Source: [Mycobacterium] stephanolepidis
GTDB taxonomy: Bacteria; Actinomycetota; Actinomycetes; Mycobacteriales; Mycobacteriaceae
DNA: 64,000 bases
Direction: 5' to 3'
Assembly (NCBI RefSeq): GCF_002356335.1
Contig: NZ_AP018165.1
Coordinates: forward strand, 4,774,001-4,838,000
Program-made: the position numbers and the translations under genes
Notes under the pieces: model-generated
Told to the model about the DNA's origin: nothing
Seen by the model: the letters and a program-made list of their open reading frames with translations, nothing else
Database searches by the model: none
In this document: in pieces, positions 34,508 to 42,360 of the stretch
How the letters are laid out: the number at the start of each line of letters is the position of its first letter
Numbering within the stretch: position 1 is the stretch's first letter

Positions 34508-34809
34508 CCATTGCCTCCCCGCGATAACCCGGTCACCGACTGGATCAGCTGCGTGACGTGATCCTCGGTTTCCCCGAAGCCGTTGCGGGTCTGCACCGAC
34601 AGGTCCGCGACATTCGAGCACCGCCCCGCGAAGGCGCGCTGCAAACCCGGCAACGCCTGGGTCACCAGCCGACGCGCCGCCACCAAGGAAGGAGCGTCCC
34701 CATCCTTGACCTCAGCAGGACTCGATGCGGCCTTGTTCAGCTTGTCGGCCATCGTGTTCAGCTCCGGGGACAGCTTGTCCAGCGCAAGCCTGAGTTTGTC
34801 GTCGGACAC
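34504..34809 (-). CDS. Small helical ESX-associated-type protein
   Basis: The 101-residue all-helical product begins MSDDKLRLALDKLSPELNTM, includes SLVAARRLVTQALPGLQRAFAG and FGETEDHVTQLIQSVTGLSR. It is the size of the small partners encoded ahead of ESX-secreted or ESX-associated proteins; no WXG motif is visible. It overlaps the next gene by 4 bp (ATGA), and a palindrome 52 bp upstream of its start may control the cassette. Function not established. Confidence 0.7.
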   Translation of the reverse strand: MSDDKLRLALDKLSPELNTMADKLNKAASSPAEVKDGDAPSLVAARRLVTQALPGLQRAFAGRCSNVADLSVQTRNGFGETEDHVTQLIQSVTGLSRGGNG

Positions 34810-34860
34810 GATGTTGCCCCCTGCTGGTGATTGGCATAGCCACGGTCAGCTTTCCCGGAA

Positions 34861-34877
34861 CTATACCTGTGGTATAG
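34861..34877. promoter_or_regulatory. Palindrome CTATACC-N3-GGTATAG upstream of the secretion-associated cassette
   Basis: Perfect 7-bp arms with spacer TGT lie 52 bp upstream of the first gene of the cassette. A related, weaker copy (TACC-CGGC-GGTATAG) occurs around 34915-34928. Two spaced copies suggest an operator. The regulator is not identified. Confidence 0.5.
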
Positions 34878-35058
34878 CACCTTTCCAGCTAAGTCTTCAA
34901 CCCTGGGGAATGCGTACCCGGCGGTATAGCGCCCGCGCGGGTAGTCAAGCCCCTGAACAGGCGCTTTCCGGCCGGACGGGCGGTTAATCTGTCAACTTTT
35001 CATCGGGGGTTAGGTACCATCACCGGGTGGAGGGGCCGCCCCGATCCGCCCAGACTTT

Positions 35059-38000
35059 TCACGCCCCCCAGATCAGACCCAGCAGACTGATATCGTCGGC
35101 GTACTTGAGGATCAGTTCCTTGGTGACATGCGGGATCTCACCTGGTGTCTGGTCAAGGCCGCCGACCTTCGCCTCTCGCACGGCTCCGCTGAATTCAGCT
35201 GTCGGCAGCGCACTTCCGTCGATCGCCGCCTGCGGATTCTGGTACATCTTGAGCAGCGGCAGCACGGACTGCTGACGCTGTTGCTCGGGCAACCCCTTGA
35301 GGGCCGTCTCGAACCGGGCCAGCCACTGGCCGTAGTCGTCAATCCGGGCGATCTTGTACCCGGCCTCGATCAGCCAATCCACAAAGGTATCCATCGAGAC
35401 GCCATCGTGGTGGGGGTTGAACACATCGAAGCTGTGGTAACCGTCCGTCACGTTCACCCCACCGATCGCGGTGATGGAAGCGGCAGTGAAATCGCCTGGG
35501 ACGCCGTCGTAATGGGCGCGCTGACGATTGCCCTCGGCATCGAGTTCGTAGAAGCTGCCCGGTGCTACACCGGTGAGCAACAAACTCTGGATCGTTCGCG
35601 TGAATACGTCGGTGACATTGAGCTGACCGTGGTACTCGCTGTGGGCCAGGATCATGTCGGACCTGAACACCCGCACCGGCAGCCCGGCCAGGTCGTGTGC
35701 CTCACGTAGCAGCACCTCGCCGGCCCACTTCGAATTGCCGTATCCGTTGGCGTAGCCGTCGTTGATCTGCCGCTGCGCCGACATCTCCCTGACATCTGAG
35801 TCTTCCTCGAACTGCGTCACCGGGATCTGATCGGCGATACCGACCGTCGACAGATAGGTGACCGGCTTGAGCCGTTCGGAGATCGCCAGCTTGATAATCT
35901 CGGCGGTGCCCGCCACATTCGGGCCGAACAGCTGGCTGTACGGCAGCACATGGTTCACCAACGCACCGGAATGGACTATCAGATCGACATCTCCGGCCAG
36001 CTTCTGCCAAATATCCTGGGACAGGCCCAGGTTCTGGTCACCGAAGTCACCGGCGATCACTTCAAGGCCCTGCTCCGCGAGCTGACGGTAGTGCGCCGAC
36101 AGCTTCGGGTCTCCCGACTCATAGACGGCATCGAGGCGCGCACGGGCGGCCGCGGCGTCGGTGCCGCGGATGAGTGCATATACCTTTCCTCCGGCGGGAA
36201 CCAGCCGTTCTAGCCAGTCCAGTACCAGCCAGCGTCCTAGCCAGCCATTGCCGCCGGTCACCAATACGGTCTTCACGTCCGCGGTAGGTGGCTGAATTTC
36301 CTTGGCCGCCTTCAACACCGACTCGTCGATGAACTTTTCGAGGGTGAGTTCGGCTGCGTTGATAACCGTGGCATCTCTGCCGTGAACCGAGGCGAACGTC
36401 GGCTGCGTCGCGGCGCCGGTGCGCTGTGCCTCAATGTGCCGGGCGATGGCGGCCAGATCATTGGCGACGCTGTTGATGACACCGACCGGAACGTCCACCT
36501 CGAAGATGTCGCGCAGTAACTCGGAGTACGACAGCGCCGAAAGCGAGTCACCGCCGAGGTCAATGAACCTGACATCGGGGCCCAGGTCTGCCGCTGACGC
36601 CCCCAACAGGGCCGCAGCGGCATCGGTCACGGTATCGAGCACCGGACGGCCCGCCGCCTCCCGCGCCAGCTCGCGCAGACGCTCGTTCTGACTTTCGGCC
36701 AGGTCGGCGTACAGCGCCTCCAGTCGTTCGCCGTAGTGCTCCTTCAGCTTGGGGCGCAACAGCTTACGGGCATCCGATAGCAATCCGGACTCGACCGTGA
36801 ACGGCACGGTCTCAACGATGAAGTCCCGGGGGATTTCGTAGGACTGTAGCTCCGCACCCTTGGCGACCTGCTGCAGTGAATCCTGGATCAGCGGCTTGAG
36901 CGCATCCGGCGAATCCGCATATCGTTCAAGGGCTTCCGGAGTGGGCACGACGACCGCCAGCAGGTACGAACGCTCGCTGTTGCCGTACACGAAGATCTGC
37001 CGAACCAGCGGGCTACCGGTGTAGGCGGCCTCCAGCTTGGACACCGCGACAAACTCACCCTGGGCGAGCTTGAGCACGTTCTTGACGCGGTCAAGGTACT
37101 TGAGGTGGTCCGGTCCCAACTCGGCGACCACGTCGCCGGTCATGTAGAAGCCGTCCGCGTCGAAGACATCCGCCGTGGTTTCGGGGCGCTTGTAGTAGCC
37201 GGGGAACATGGTCTCCGACTTGATGCGCAGCTCACCCCGCGGATGCGGGGAATCCGTTGTGAAATAACCGAGTTCGGGAACATCCACAAGCTTGTACTCG
37301 GTGACCGGAGGGCGCTGCAAGACACCGTCACGCCACACCGCCCCGGCCTCGGTGGAACCGTAACCGTCCAGCATCGCTACCTGCAGCAACGATTCCATGA
37401 AGTCATTCATCTCGGGAGATAGTGGCGCAGAACCAGATCCGGCGTTGAGCACGCGTCCGCCGAAGTCCTCCTCGCGGATGCGCACCTTCATCTGTTCGGC
37501 GATTTCGGCATTGCTTTCGCCGGGCGCGAGCGAGCGATCCAGCTCGGCCTGGTATCGCTGAAAGACCATCTCCACCACGCGCGGCACGAACAGCACCTCG
37601 GTCGGGCGGATAAGCGCGATGTCCTCGAAGAACGTCGAGAGGTCGCTGGACGCGATGTAGTACGCCGTACCGCCTCCGGAGAGGGTGCCCATCAGAGTAA
37701 GGCGACCCGCGAGGTGGCTCATCGGCATGAAGTTGACGCCCACGGATGGGATCACCGTTGTGGTGAGCCACTTCTTCTGCCACAGGTTGGCCACCAGCCA
37801 CTGCGGGTACATGGCCCCCTTGGGGGTTCCGGTGCTACCGGAGGTGTAAATCAGCAGACGCAGTGCATCGGGGTCCTCGCTGGGCTGCGGTGCCGCGGGA
37901 AGCTCGCGTCCTCGGGCGATGGCATCACCCAACGAGTCGATGGTGATCGTGCGGCCCGCCGCCTCCAGCCGGTCACGCACGGCACTCAGTGCGTCGCGAT

Positions 38001-38625
38001 GAGCGTCCACCTCTGGGTGGTAGTCGAATACCGACAACAATTGCACCGACGGCGTCGCGAGCACGGATTCCACGGCGGCTTCGAGGTACTCGACGCTGGC
38101 GGCGAAGACCGTGGGCTGCGTCTCTTCGAGGATCGCGTTGCGCTGCTGCACGGATGCGCCGGTCTGCAATGGCACCGAGACAGTCCCCAGACGTAGCCCC
38201 GCAACATCCAATGAGGCGAAGTCCGTGCTGGTGAAGCCGAGCTGCGCGACAAAGTCACCGTCACGGATTCCCTGTGCGTACCAGGCGGCGGCGATGGCCT
38301 CGGCGCGATTCCACAACTCGCGATAGGACGTGGTGACGTACTCGGTCTTCAGCGCCACGGTGGTCACGCCGTGTTCGTCCGTCACCAGCTCGACGGCGCG
38401 CTGCCCGAGAGCCGGGCGATCCCCGTAGCCCTCCAACAGTCGCCGGATCAGCTCGATGAGTGTCAGGCCGGGTTCGTTGACCGCGTCGGACACCGCGTCA
38501 TCGGGGATGAGGCCCTGCAGCTGCGGGTCGTTGGAGACGACCTGCGCGACACGTCGTTCGAGCTCTTGCTGGTCGGCGAGATCGGGCGTCGTGGTTGCGG
38601 CGGGTGTGGAAATCGTTTCAGTCAT
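35059..38625 (-). CDS. car: Carboxylic acid reductase (three-domain, ATP/NADPH-dependent)
   Basis: The 1188-residue, full-length CAR has an N-terminal adenylation domain to about residue 650 (YTSGSTGTPKGAMYP, GYGSTEAGAVW, MTGDVVAELGPD, YLDRVKNVLKLAQGE). A carrier domain follows, with LGGDSLSALSYSE (phosphopantetheine Ser, about residue 700). A C-terminal short-chain reductase domain begins near 780 (LVTGGNGWLGRWLVL, with YGNSKWAGEVLLREA as the Tyr-x3-Lys site). It reduces aromatic and aliphatic carboxylic acids to aldehydes and needs a phosphopantetheinyl transferase encoded elsewhere. It has its own 178-bp upstream gap; the ribosome-binding site (GAGGTG) is modest. Confidence 0.97.
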   Translation of the reverse strand: MTETISTPAATTTPDLADQQELERRVAQVVSNDPQLQGLIPDDAVSDAVNEPGLTLIELIRRLLEGYGDRPALGQRAVELVTDEHGVTTVALKTEYVTTSYRELWNRAEAIAAAWYAQGIRDGDFVAQLGFTSTDFASLDVAGLRLGTVSVPLQTGASVQQRNAILEETQPTVFAASVEYLEAAVESVLATPSVQLLSVFDYHPEVDAHRDALSAVRDRLEAAGRTITIDSLGDAIARGRELPAAPQPSEDPDALRLLIYTSGSTGTPKGAMYPQWLVANLWQKKWLTTTVIPSVGVNFMPMSHLAGRLTLMGTLSGGGTAYYIASSDLSTFFEDIALIRPTEVLFVPRVVEMVFQRYQAELDRSLAPGESNAEIAEQMKVRIREEDFGGRVLNAGSGSAPLSPEMNDFMESLLQVAMLDGYGSTEAGAVWRDGVLQRPPVTEYKLVDVPELGYFTTDSPHPRGELRIKSETMFPGYYKRPETTADVFDADGFYMTGDVVAELGPDHLKYLDRVKNVLKLAQGEFVAVSKLEAAYTGSPLVRQIFVYGNSERSYLLAVVVPTPEALERYADSPDALKPLIQDSLQQVAKGAELQSYEIPRDFIVETVPFTVESGLLSDARKLLRPKLKEHYGERLEALYADLAESQNERLRELAREAAGRPVLDTVTDAAAALLGASAADLGPDVRFIDLGGDSLSALSYSELLRDIFEVDVPVGVINSVANDLAAIARHIEAQRTGAATQPTFASVHGRDATVINAAELTLEKFIDESVLKAAKEIQPPTADVKTVLVTGGNGWLGRWLVLDWLERLVPAGGKVYALIRGTDAAAARARLDAVYESGDPKLSAHYRQLAEQGLEVIAGDFGDQNLGLSQDIWQKLAGDVDLIVHSGALVNHVLPYSQLFGPNVAGTAEIIKLAISERLKPVTYLSTVGIADQIPVTQFEEDSDVREMSAQRQINDGYANGYGNSKWAGEVLLREAHDLAGLPVRVFRSDMILAHSEYHGQLNVTDVFTRTIQSLLLTGVAPGSFYELDAEGNRQRAHYDGVPGDFTAASITAIGGVNVTDGYHSFDVFNPHHDGVSMDTFVDWLIEAGYKIARIDDYGQWLARFETALKGLPEQQRQQSVLPLLKMYQNPQAAIDGSALPTAEFSGAVREAKVGGLDQTPGEIPHVTKELILKYADDISLLGLIWGA

Positions 38626-38803
38626 GCCTAGACACCTCGGTAGTCGATGTAAGTGGGAAGGCGGTTACGCCTACAGGAGAAAAGTACATACCTACGCTAA
38701 CTATTCCCTGTGAGCGTTCGGCTCTCCCCTCCCGCCGAGCGGGCATTCATGCTGGTCCAGGCCGAGCAGGTCCAGCACGAATGTCACCGCGGGGTGAGGA
38801 GCG

Positions 38804-39085
38804 TCACTCTCGCAACGCCTGCGGTGCGTGCTCTCGCACCAACGCCAGCAGCTGCCGCCGCGAGGGATTCACCAGGGGATGCCCCGCGACGTCGACGGTC
38901 GGCACCGTCTCGTTGCCGTTGGCAACGGAACGTACGTAGGCCGCCGCCGCCGCGGATTCCCAGATGTTGACTTCGGTGTAGCGAAGTCCGCTGAAACGCA
39001 GTTCGGCCCGGAGCTTGATGCAGTAGGGGCAGCCCGGTCGCCAGTACAGGACGACCTCGTCAGACGCTGGAATGGGCTTCGTCAT
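38804..39085 (-). CDS. Glutaredoxin/mycoredoxin-like protein
   Basis: The 93-residue thioredoxin-fold protein has the dithiol site WRPGCPYCIKL (CPYC, Cys 18 and Cys 21) and the cis-Pro motif NETVPTVDVAG. It would reduce mixed disulfides with mycothiol or similar thiols. The CPYC site differs from the CGYC of mycoredoxin-1, so it is probably a paralogue. It lies 9 bp after the stop of the PPOX gene and is the last of a tight minus-strand series with WhiB and the NRAMP-like gene. Confidence 0.85.
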   Translation of the reverse strand: MTKPIPASDEVVLYWRPGCPYCIKLRAELRFSGLRYTEVNIWESAAAAAYVRSVANGNETVPTVDVAGHPLVNPSRRQLLALVREHAPQALRE

Positions 39086-39094
39086 GATCCATGT

Positions 39095-39784
39095 CTACAC
39101 GCGCTTCCCCGCGGTGACGCCCGGCTTGAGTGTGTAGATGTCGTCGATCGCGATAACGACGGCACAGCGTGGGTACTTCAAGCCTCGTTCCTGCGCAAAC
39201 GCGACGGCATCGTCGAACGCGGGCCCCGACTCGTGAACGTGGGCCGAACCGACGAACCGGTAGCCGTCCAACGCTTCGCGATCGATCACCGCGACCGAGA
39301 CCTTCGATCCCGCATGGATGTTGGCCAGGGTCTGCCCTCCGGTGTTCTCGTTGAAAATCAGCGAGTGTTCATCCCGGACCCGCAGAGAGCGTTTGGGCCC
39401 GATGTTGGGGGTCGTGCCGTCGGTCACGGTCGCAAGAATCGCCAGCTGGGAACCGAGCATCCGCTTCATCTCATCGGTGAGCGTGGGCATGGTGGGCGCG
39501 ACCTCCTGGAATGGTTGTACTGGAATGAGATTCGGTGTAGGTGGTGGCGGTGCGCAGGCCCGGGCGGTGTCGAGTAGCCGCCTCGCATCACCGACCGGAG
39601 CCGTGCGCATCAGCACCGAGAGCAGATGCAGCAGACCCTCGGAAACCATGAGCGGGCGCTGGCTGGTCCGTAGGATGCCCGCAGCGGAAACCTTGTCGCC
39701 CAGAGCGATTGCTTGAGCTATCGCAACCGCCTCACACCAGGACGCATTTACGGGCCCTAGATCCACCTCATGGTTTCGGGTCAC
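39095..39784 (-). CDS. PPOX-type flavin-binding protein with an extra N-terminal helical segment
   Basis: The open frame has 229 residues in two parts. Residues 98-229 are a pyridoxamine-5'-phosphate-oxidase-like split barrel (LAILATVTDGTTPNIGPKRSLRV, LIFNENTGGQTLANI). Residues 1-80 are a helical segment with MVSEGLLHLLSVLMRTAPVG and ARRLLDTARAC, joined by a Pro-rich linker. ATG 39493, at codon 98, has its own AGGAGG ribosome-binding site, so the barrel may also be made alone. There is no stop between the parts. It is 9 bp after WhiB. Electron donor and substrate unknown. Confidence 0.7.
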   Translation of the reverse strand: MTRNHEVDLGPVNASWCEAVAIAQAIALGDKVSAAGILRTSQRPLMVSEGLLHLLSVLMRTAPVGDARRLLDTARACAPPPPTPNLIPVQPFQEVAPTMPTLTDEMKRMLGSQLAILATVTDGTTPNIGPKRSLRVRDEHSLIFNENTGGQTLANIHAGSKVSVAVIDREALDGYRFVGSAHVHESGPAFDDAVAFAQERGLKYPRCAVVIAIDDIYTLKPGVTAGKRV

Positions 39785-39793
39785 CTAACTATA

Positions 39794-40066
39794 TTATTCG
39801 CATTGCCCAACTACGTCTAGTGCTCGCTTCCGCGGCGGCACCCCGCTCCGGTCGCGCCGTTCCCGTGGCGTGGTTGCTCCCCATACTCCGAACGATTCAC
39901 CCGCCGCGATGGCGTACCTACCGCATGGGTCCCGCACCGGGCAATTCCGGCAGATCTGTTTGGCGCGGGCCTCCCGCAGGTTTCGGGCTCTTCCCCGCTC
40001 GTTATCCGGTGAGAAGAACAGATCGGTCGACATGCCACGGCAGCGCGCCCACTCAAGCCACTTCAT
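39794..40066 (-). CDS. WhiB-family iron-sulfur transcription factor
   Basis: The 90-residue product has the WhiB pattern: WARCRG, then CRNCPVRDPC (the four cluster cysteines), and the GVWGATTPRERR turn followed by a basic tail that contacts DNA. WhiB proteins bind [4Fe-4S] and the primary sigma factor. ATG 40066 is 5 bp after the TAG of the NRAMP-like gene, so translation is likely coupled. The frame open further upstream lies inside that gene. I cannot assign it to WhiB1-7 with certainty. Confidence 0.9.
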   Translation of the reverse strand: MKWLEWARCRGMSTDLFFSPDNERGRARNLREARAKQICRNCPVRDPCGRYAIAAGESFGVWGATTPRERRDRSGVPPRKRALDVVGQCE

Positions 40067-40071
40067 TTCCG

Positions 40072-41806
40072 CTACCCCACGATCGTCTGCGCGACTTTGA
40101 CACCGACCAGCACCACCGCCAGCACGAGGTAGCCGCGGAGGGCAACCATTCCCGCGGTCCGCAGCGCCGACCACGCTGGGCGTTCCAGCGTGTCAAGCGC
40201 TGGGGTACGCCAGATTTCGCGCTCTTGCCGTAGGACTTCCCGCCGCAGCGCCCGATCACGCGGCGCAGATTCGAGGTCCCAGATCTGCGCGGGATCCAGT
40301 CCCCCCAGATCGGTGGCCATAACACGCGCCTCGGCGCGCTCGACCCGTTTCTGCATCGCGTAAATCATCAGCCCACCAAGGGCGCCGACAACGACTCCGG
40401 CCACAAAGAACACCTTGAGCTGTTGGGTCGTCAGGTCCGGGAAGAATGTCACCGCGGTCAGCGACAAGGACAAGAGCACCAACGACCAAACAATCACTCC
40501 CGCAACGATGTTCTGGCGCACGGTGTTGACCCACGGACCCAGGACCGCCTTGTCGTTGCACAGGAGCACCAAGAACACCGTCGCCGACGGCAGCAACACT
40601 CCGGCAAGTGCCTGCACCCCCTGGGTGAGCACACCCAGCACCGGATCCGGGCTGAACGACACCGCCGCGGCGACCGCGAGCAACACGCCATAGCCCAGGT
40701 AGAAAGCAGGTGCCTCGCTGAGCTTCCAGTGCAGCGAGTGGCGCTTGCCGAAGGTATCGCCCAGCGCATAGGTGGTGGCCAAACCCACCGCGTTGGCACC
40801 GATGAGCGAGGCATCCAACAGCAAGAGGGCGAAGAGCGCACCCACCGTGGGACTGACATGCTCGTGCAGCAGCCGCGCGACGGCACCCGCATCGGTGAAG
40901 TTCCCCACGGCATCGGTACCCGCCAGGCCGAATGCCGCCGCACCCATGATGCAGATGGCACCGACCATCACCACGACGATTCCGATGGCCAGATCGATTC
41001 GCTCGTAACGGATCCAGCGCGGTGTCAGACGCTTGTCCACGATGTTGGACTGCTGGAAGAACAGCTGCCACGGTGCCACCGTGGTCCCCACGATCGCGAC
41101 GATCAACATCAGCAGCTCGGCGTTCAGCCCGCCCGGAAACGACGGCACGAGCCCGGAGGCCGTCTCGGCCAGCGTGGGCCGAACCAAGACCGCCAATCGG
41201 AATCATCACCACATTGAGCGCGATGAGCGCGAAGAGGAATCGCTCCCAGCGTCGGAACGAGCCTCCGGCGATCACCGCGAACAACAGCACGGCGGCCAAC
41301 GGCACCGAGATCCACCGGGGAAGTCCGAAGTAGCTCAACGCCATCGCCACTCCGATGAATTCGGTCACGATCGTCAGCGCGTTCACCACGAACAGATCGC
41401 CGACGCTGAAGGCGCCCCAGAACCGCCCGAACCGGGTGAAGATAAGCCGCGCATGGCCCACCCCGGCGACCGCACCGAGCCGAACCACCATCTCCTGATT
41501 CACGTAGAGCACGGGAATCAGCAGGGCCAACGTCCATATCAACGCCATGCCGTAGTTCTGTCCGGCCTGGGCGTACGTGGCGACGCCTCCCGCGTCGTTG
41601 TCGCCGACCATCACGATGAGGCCGGGACCCAAGACCGCCAACAACATCCGGAATCGCTGCCGCTTAGTACGGCCCTCGGTGCTCTCATGCTGCCCGATGG
41701 TGCCCAGGGCGCCGACGATGTCGCCGACATGCGCGCTGTCCATGACAGCGCCGGTAGGGGCGTGAGTGTCGTCGTATCGGCGGGGGACGCCGTTGAAGAA
41801 TGACAT
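40072..41806 (-). pseudogene. NRAMP-like divalent metal transporter, +1 frameshift
   Basis: Two frames together give one NRAMP-superfamily protein of about 577 residues with 11 or so transmembrane helices and a 90-residue cytoplasmic tail. The first frame runs from MSFFNGVPRRYDD to NVVMIPI, and the second from AVLVRPTLAETASG onward. One extra C at 41193-41194 separates them. In helix 1, the NRAMP metal motif DPGN is replaced by GDNDAGG, a deviation expected in non-Mn/Fe (NRMT-like) branches. An M-box Mg2+ riboswitch leads the transcript, which argues for a Mg2+-related role. Start ATG 41806. Confidence 0.8.
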
Positions 41807-41897
41807 TGCAGATGCCGCCCTTTCTCAGGGTTCGGTCCACTGCGGACATTTCCCGCGCACAGCAAATAAAGCCTGGCGCAATAGATTTCGCGACAGG

Positions 41898-42002
41898 TCA
41901 GGCGTGAGCGGTACCGCAGCGGAAGGCTGGGAACACACGTATGTGCTGGTCTAGGCCAGGTTGTCGATCCGGACTGGGATACGGACTATCGCCGGACTGC
42001 AT
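41898..42002 (-). CDS. Proline-rich leader ORF between M-box and NRAMP-like gene
   Basis: This 34-codon frame begins MQSGDSPYPSPDRQPG and has prolines at positions 7, 9, 11, 15 and 25. It is preceded by one of the strongest ribosome-binding sites in the window (GAGGAGGTGA, 8 bp from the ATG). It ends 91 bp before the transporter start. A well-initiated short Pro-rich frame in a Mg2+-riboswitch leader resembles the MgtL leader-peptide logic of Salmonella mgtA, in which slow proline decoding signals low Mg2+. Translation is predicted, not shown. Confidence 0.55.
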   Translation of the reverse strand: MQSGDSPYPSPDRQPGLDQHIRVFPAFRCGTAHA

Positions 42003-42061
42003 GTCGTCCCTCACCTCCTCGCTGCCAGAGCGGCTGTGCCGCAACATCTTCGTGTCAGCGC

Positions 42062-42103
42062 ACGTCAATGGCGCCCAGACAGGAGAGAGTGCCCGCCATT
42101 GCA
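42062..42103 (-). promoter_or_regulatory. Hairpins just downstream of the M-box (possible expression platform)
   Basis: On the transcript, CAATGGCG can pair perfectly with CGCCATTG. Alternatively GCCCG-N8-CGGGC forms, with GAGAG pairing to CTCTC around it. These mutually exclusive stems directly follow the M-box 3' end and overlap its closing region, as an expression platform would. No U tract is seen, so a Rho-dependent or translational mechanism is possible. Confidence 0.5.
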
Positions 42104-42104
42104 C

Positions 42105-42275
42105 GGGCCGACCACCTCTCTCGTCAGAGCTTCGGCACTGCACGACGTAATCCCCAATGGGAAGCCACCTCGGATCACCCCTTAGGCCGGGGAGATCTGT
42201 CCTAACCCTGGGCGTCTCTCGACGTCGTCGGATCAGTGGCCTGTGTTCGTGCAGGAGCCTCGCCTAGCGAGGTGC
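42105..42275 (-). ncRNA. M-box (ykoK) Mg2+ riboswitch
   Basis: The minus-strand leader carries the conserved M-box blocks in order: GGCGAGGCTCCTGCACG (42263-42247), ACAGGCCACTG, GTCGAGAGACGCC, GGACAG, CCTAAGGGG, then AGTGCCGAAGCTCT near 42130. In the family these form the Mg2+-binding core that shuts off expression at high Mg2+. It follows a recognisable promoter and precedes, by about 300 nt, the NRAMP-like transporter. Boundaries are approximate. Confidence 0.9.
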
Positions 42276-42286
42276 TGACGCGCGTT

Positions 42287-42316
42287 ACTGTATGCCCGAG
42301 TACTGCTGTGCGTCAA
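42287..42316 (-). promoter_or_regulatory. Sigma-A-type promoter of the M-box transcript
   Basis: TTGACG (42316-42311) and TACAGT (42292-42287) are separated by 18 bp on the minus strand, a good -35/-10 pair. The start of transcription would be near 42280, just ahead of the M-box. The promoter lies in the gap after the antiporter stop codon, so the transporter is not dependent on antiporter read-through. Confidence 0.7.
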
Positions 42317-42360
42317 CGCAAACCCTATTCCTCACAACTTCTTGACGGCAGCGCAACCGA

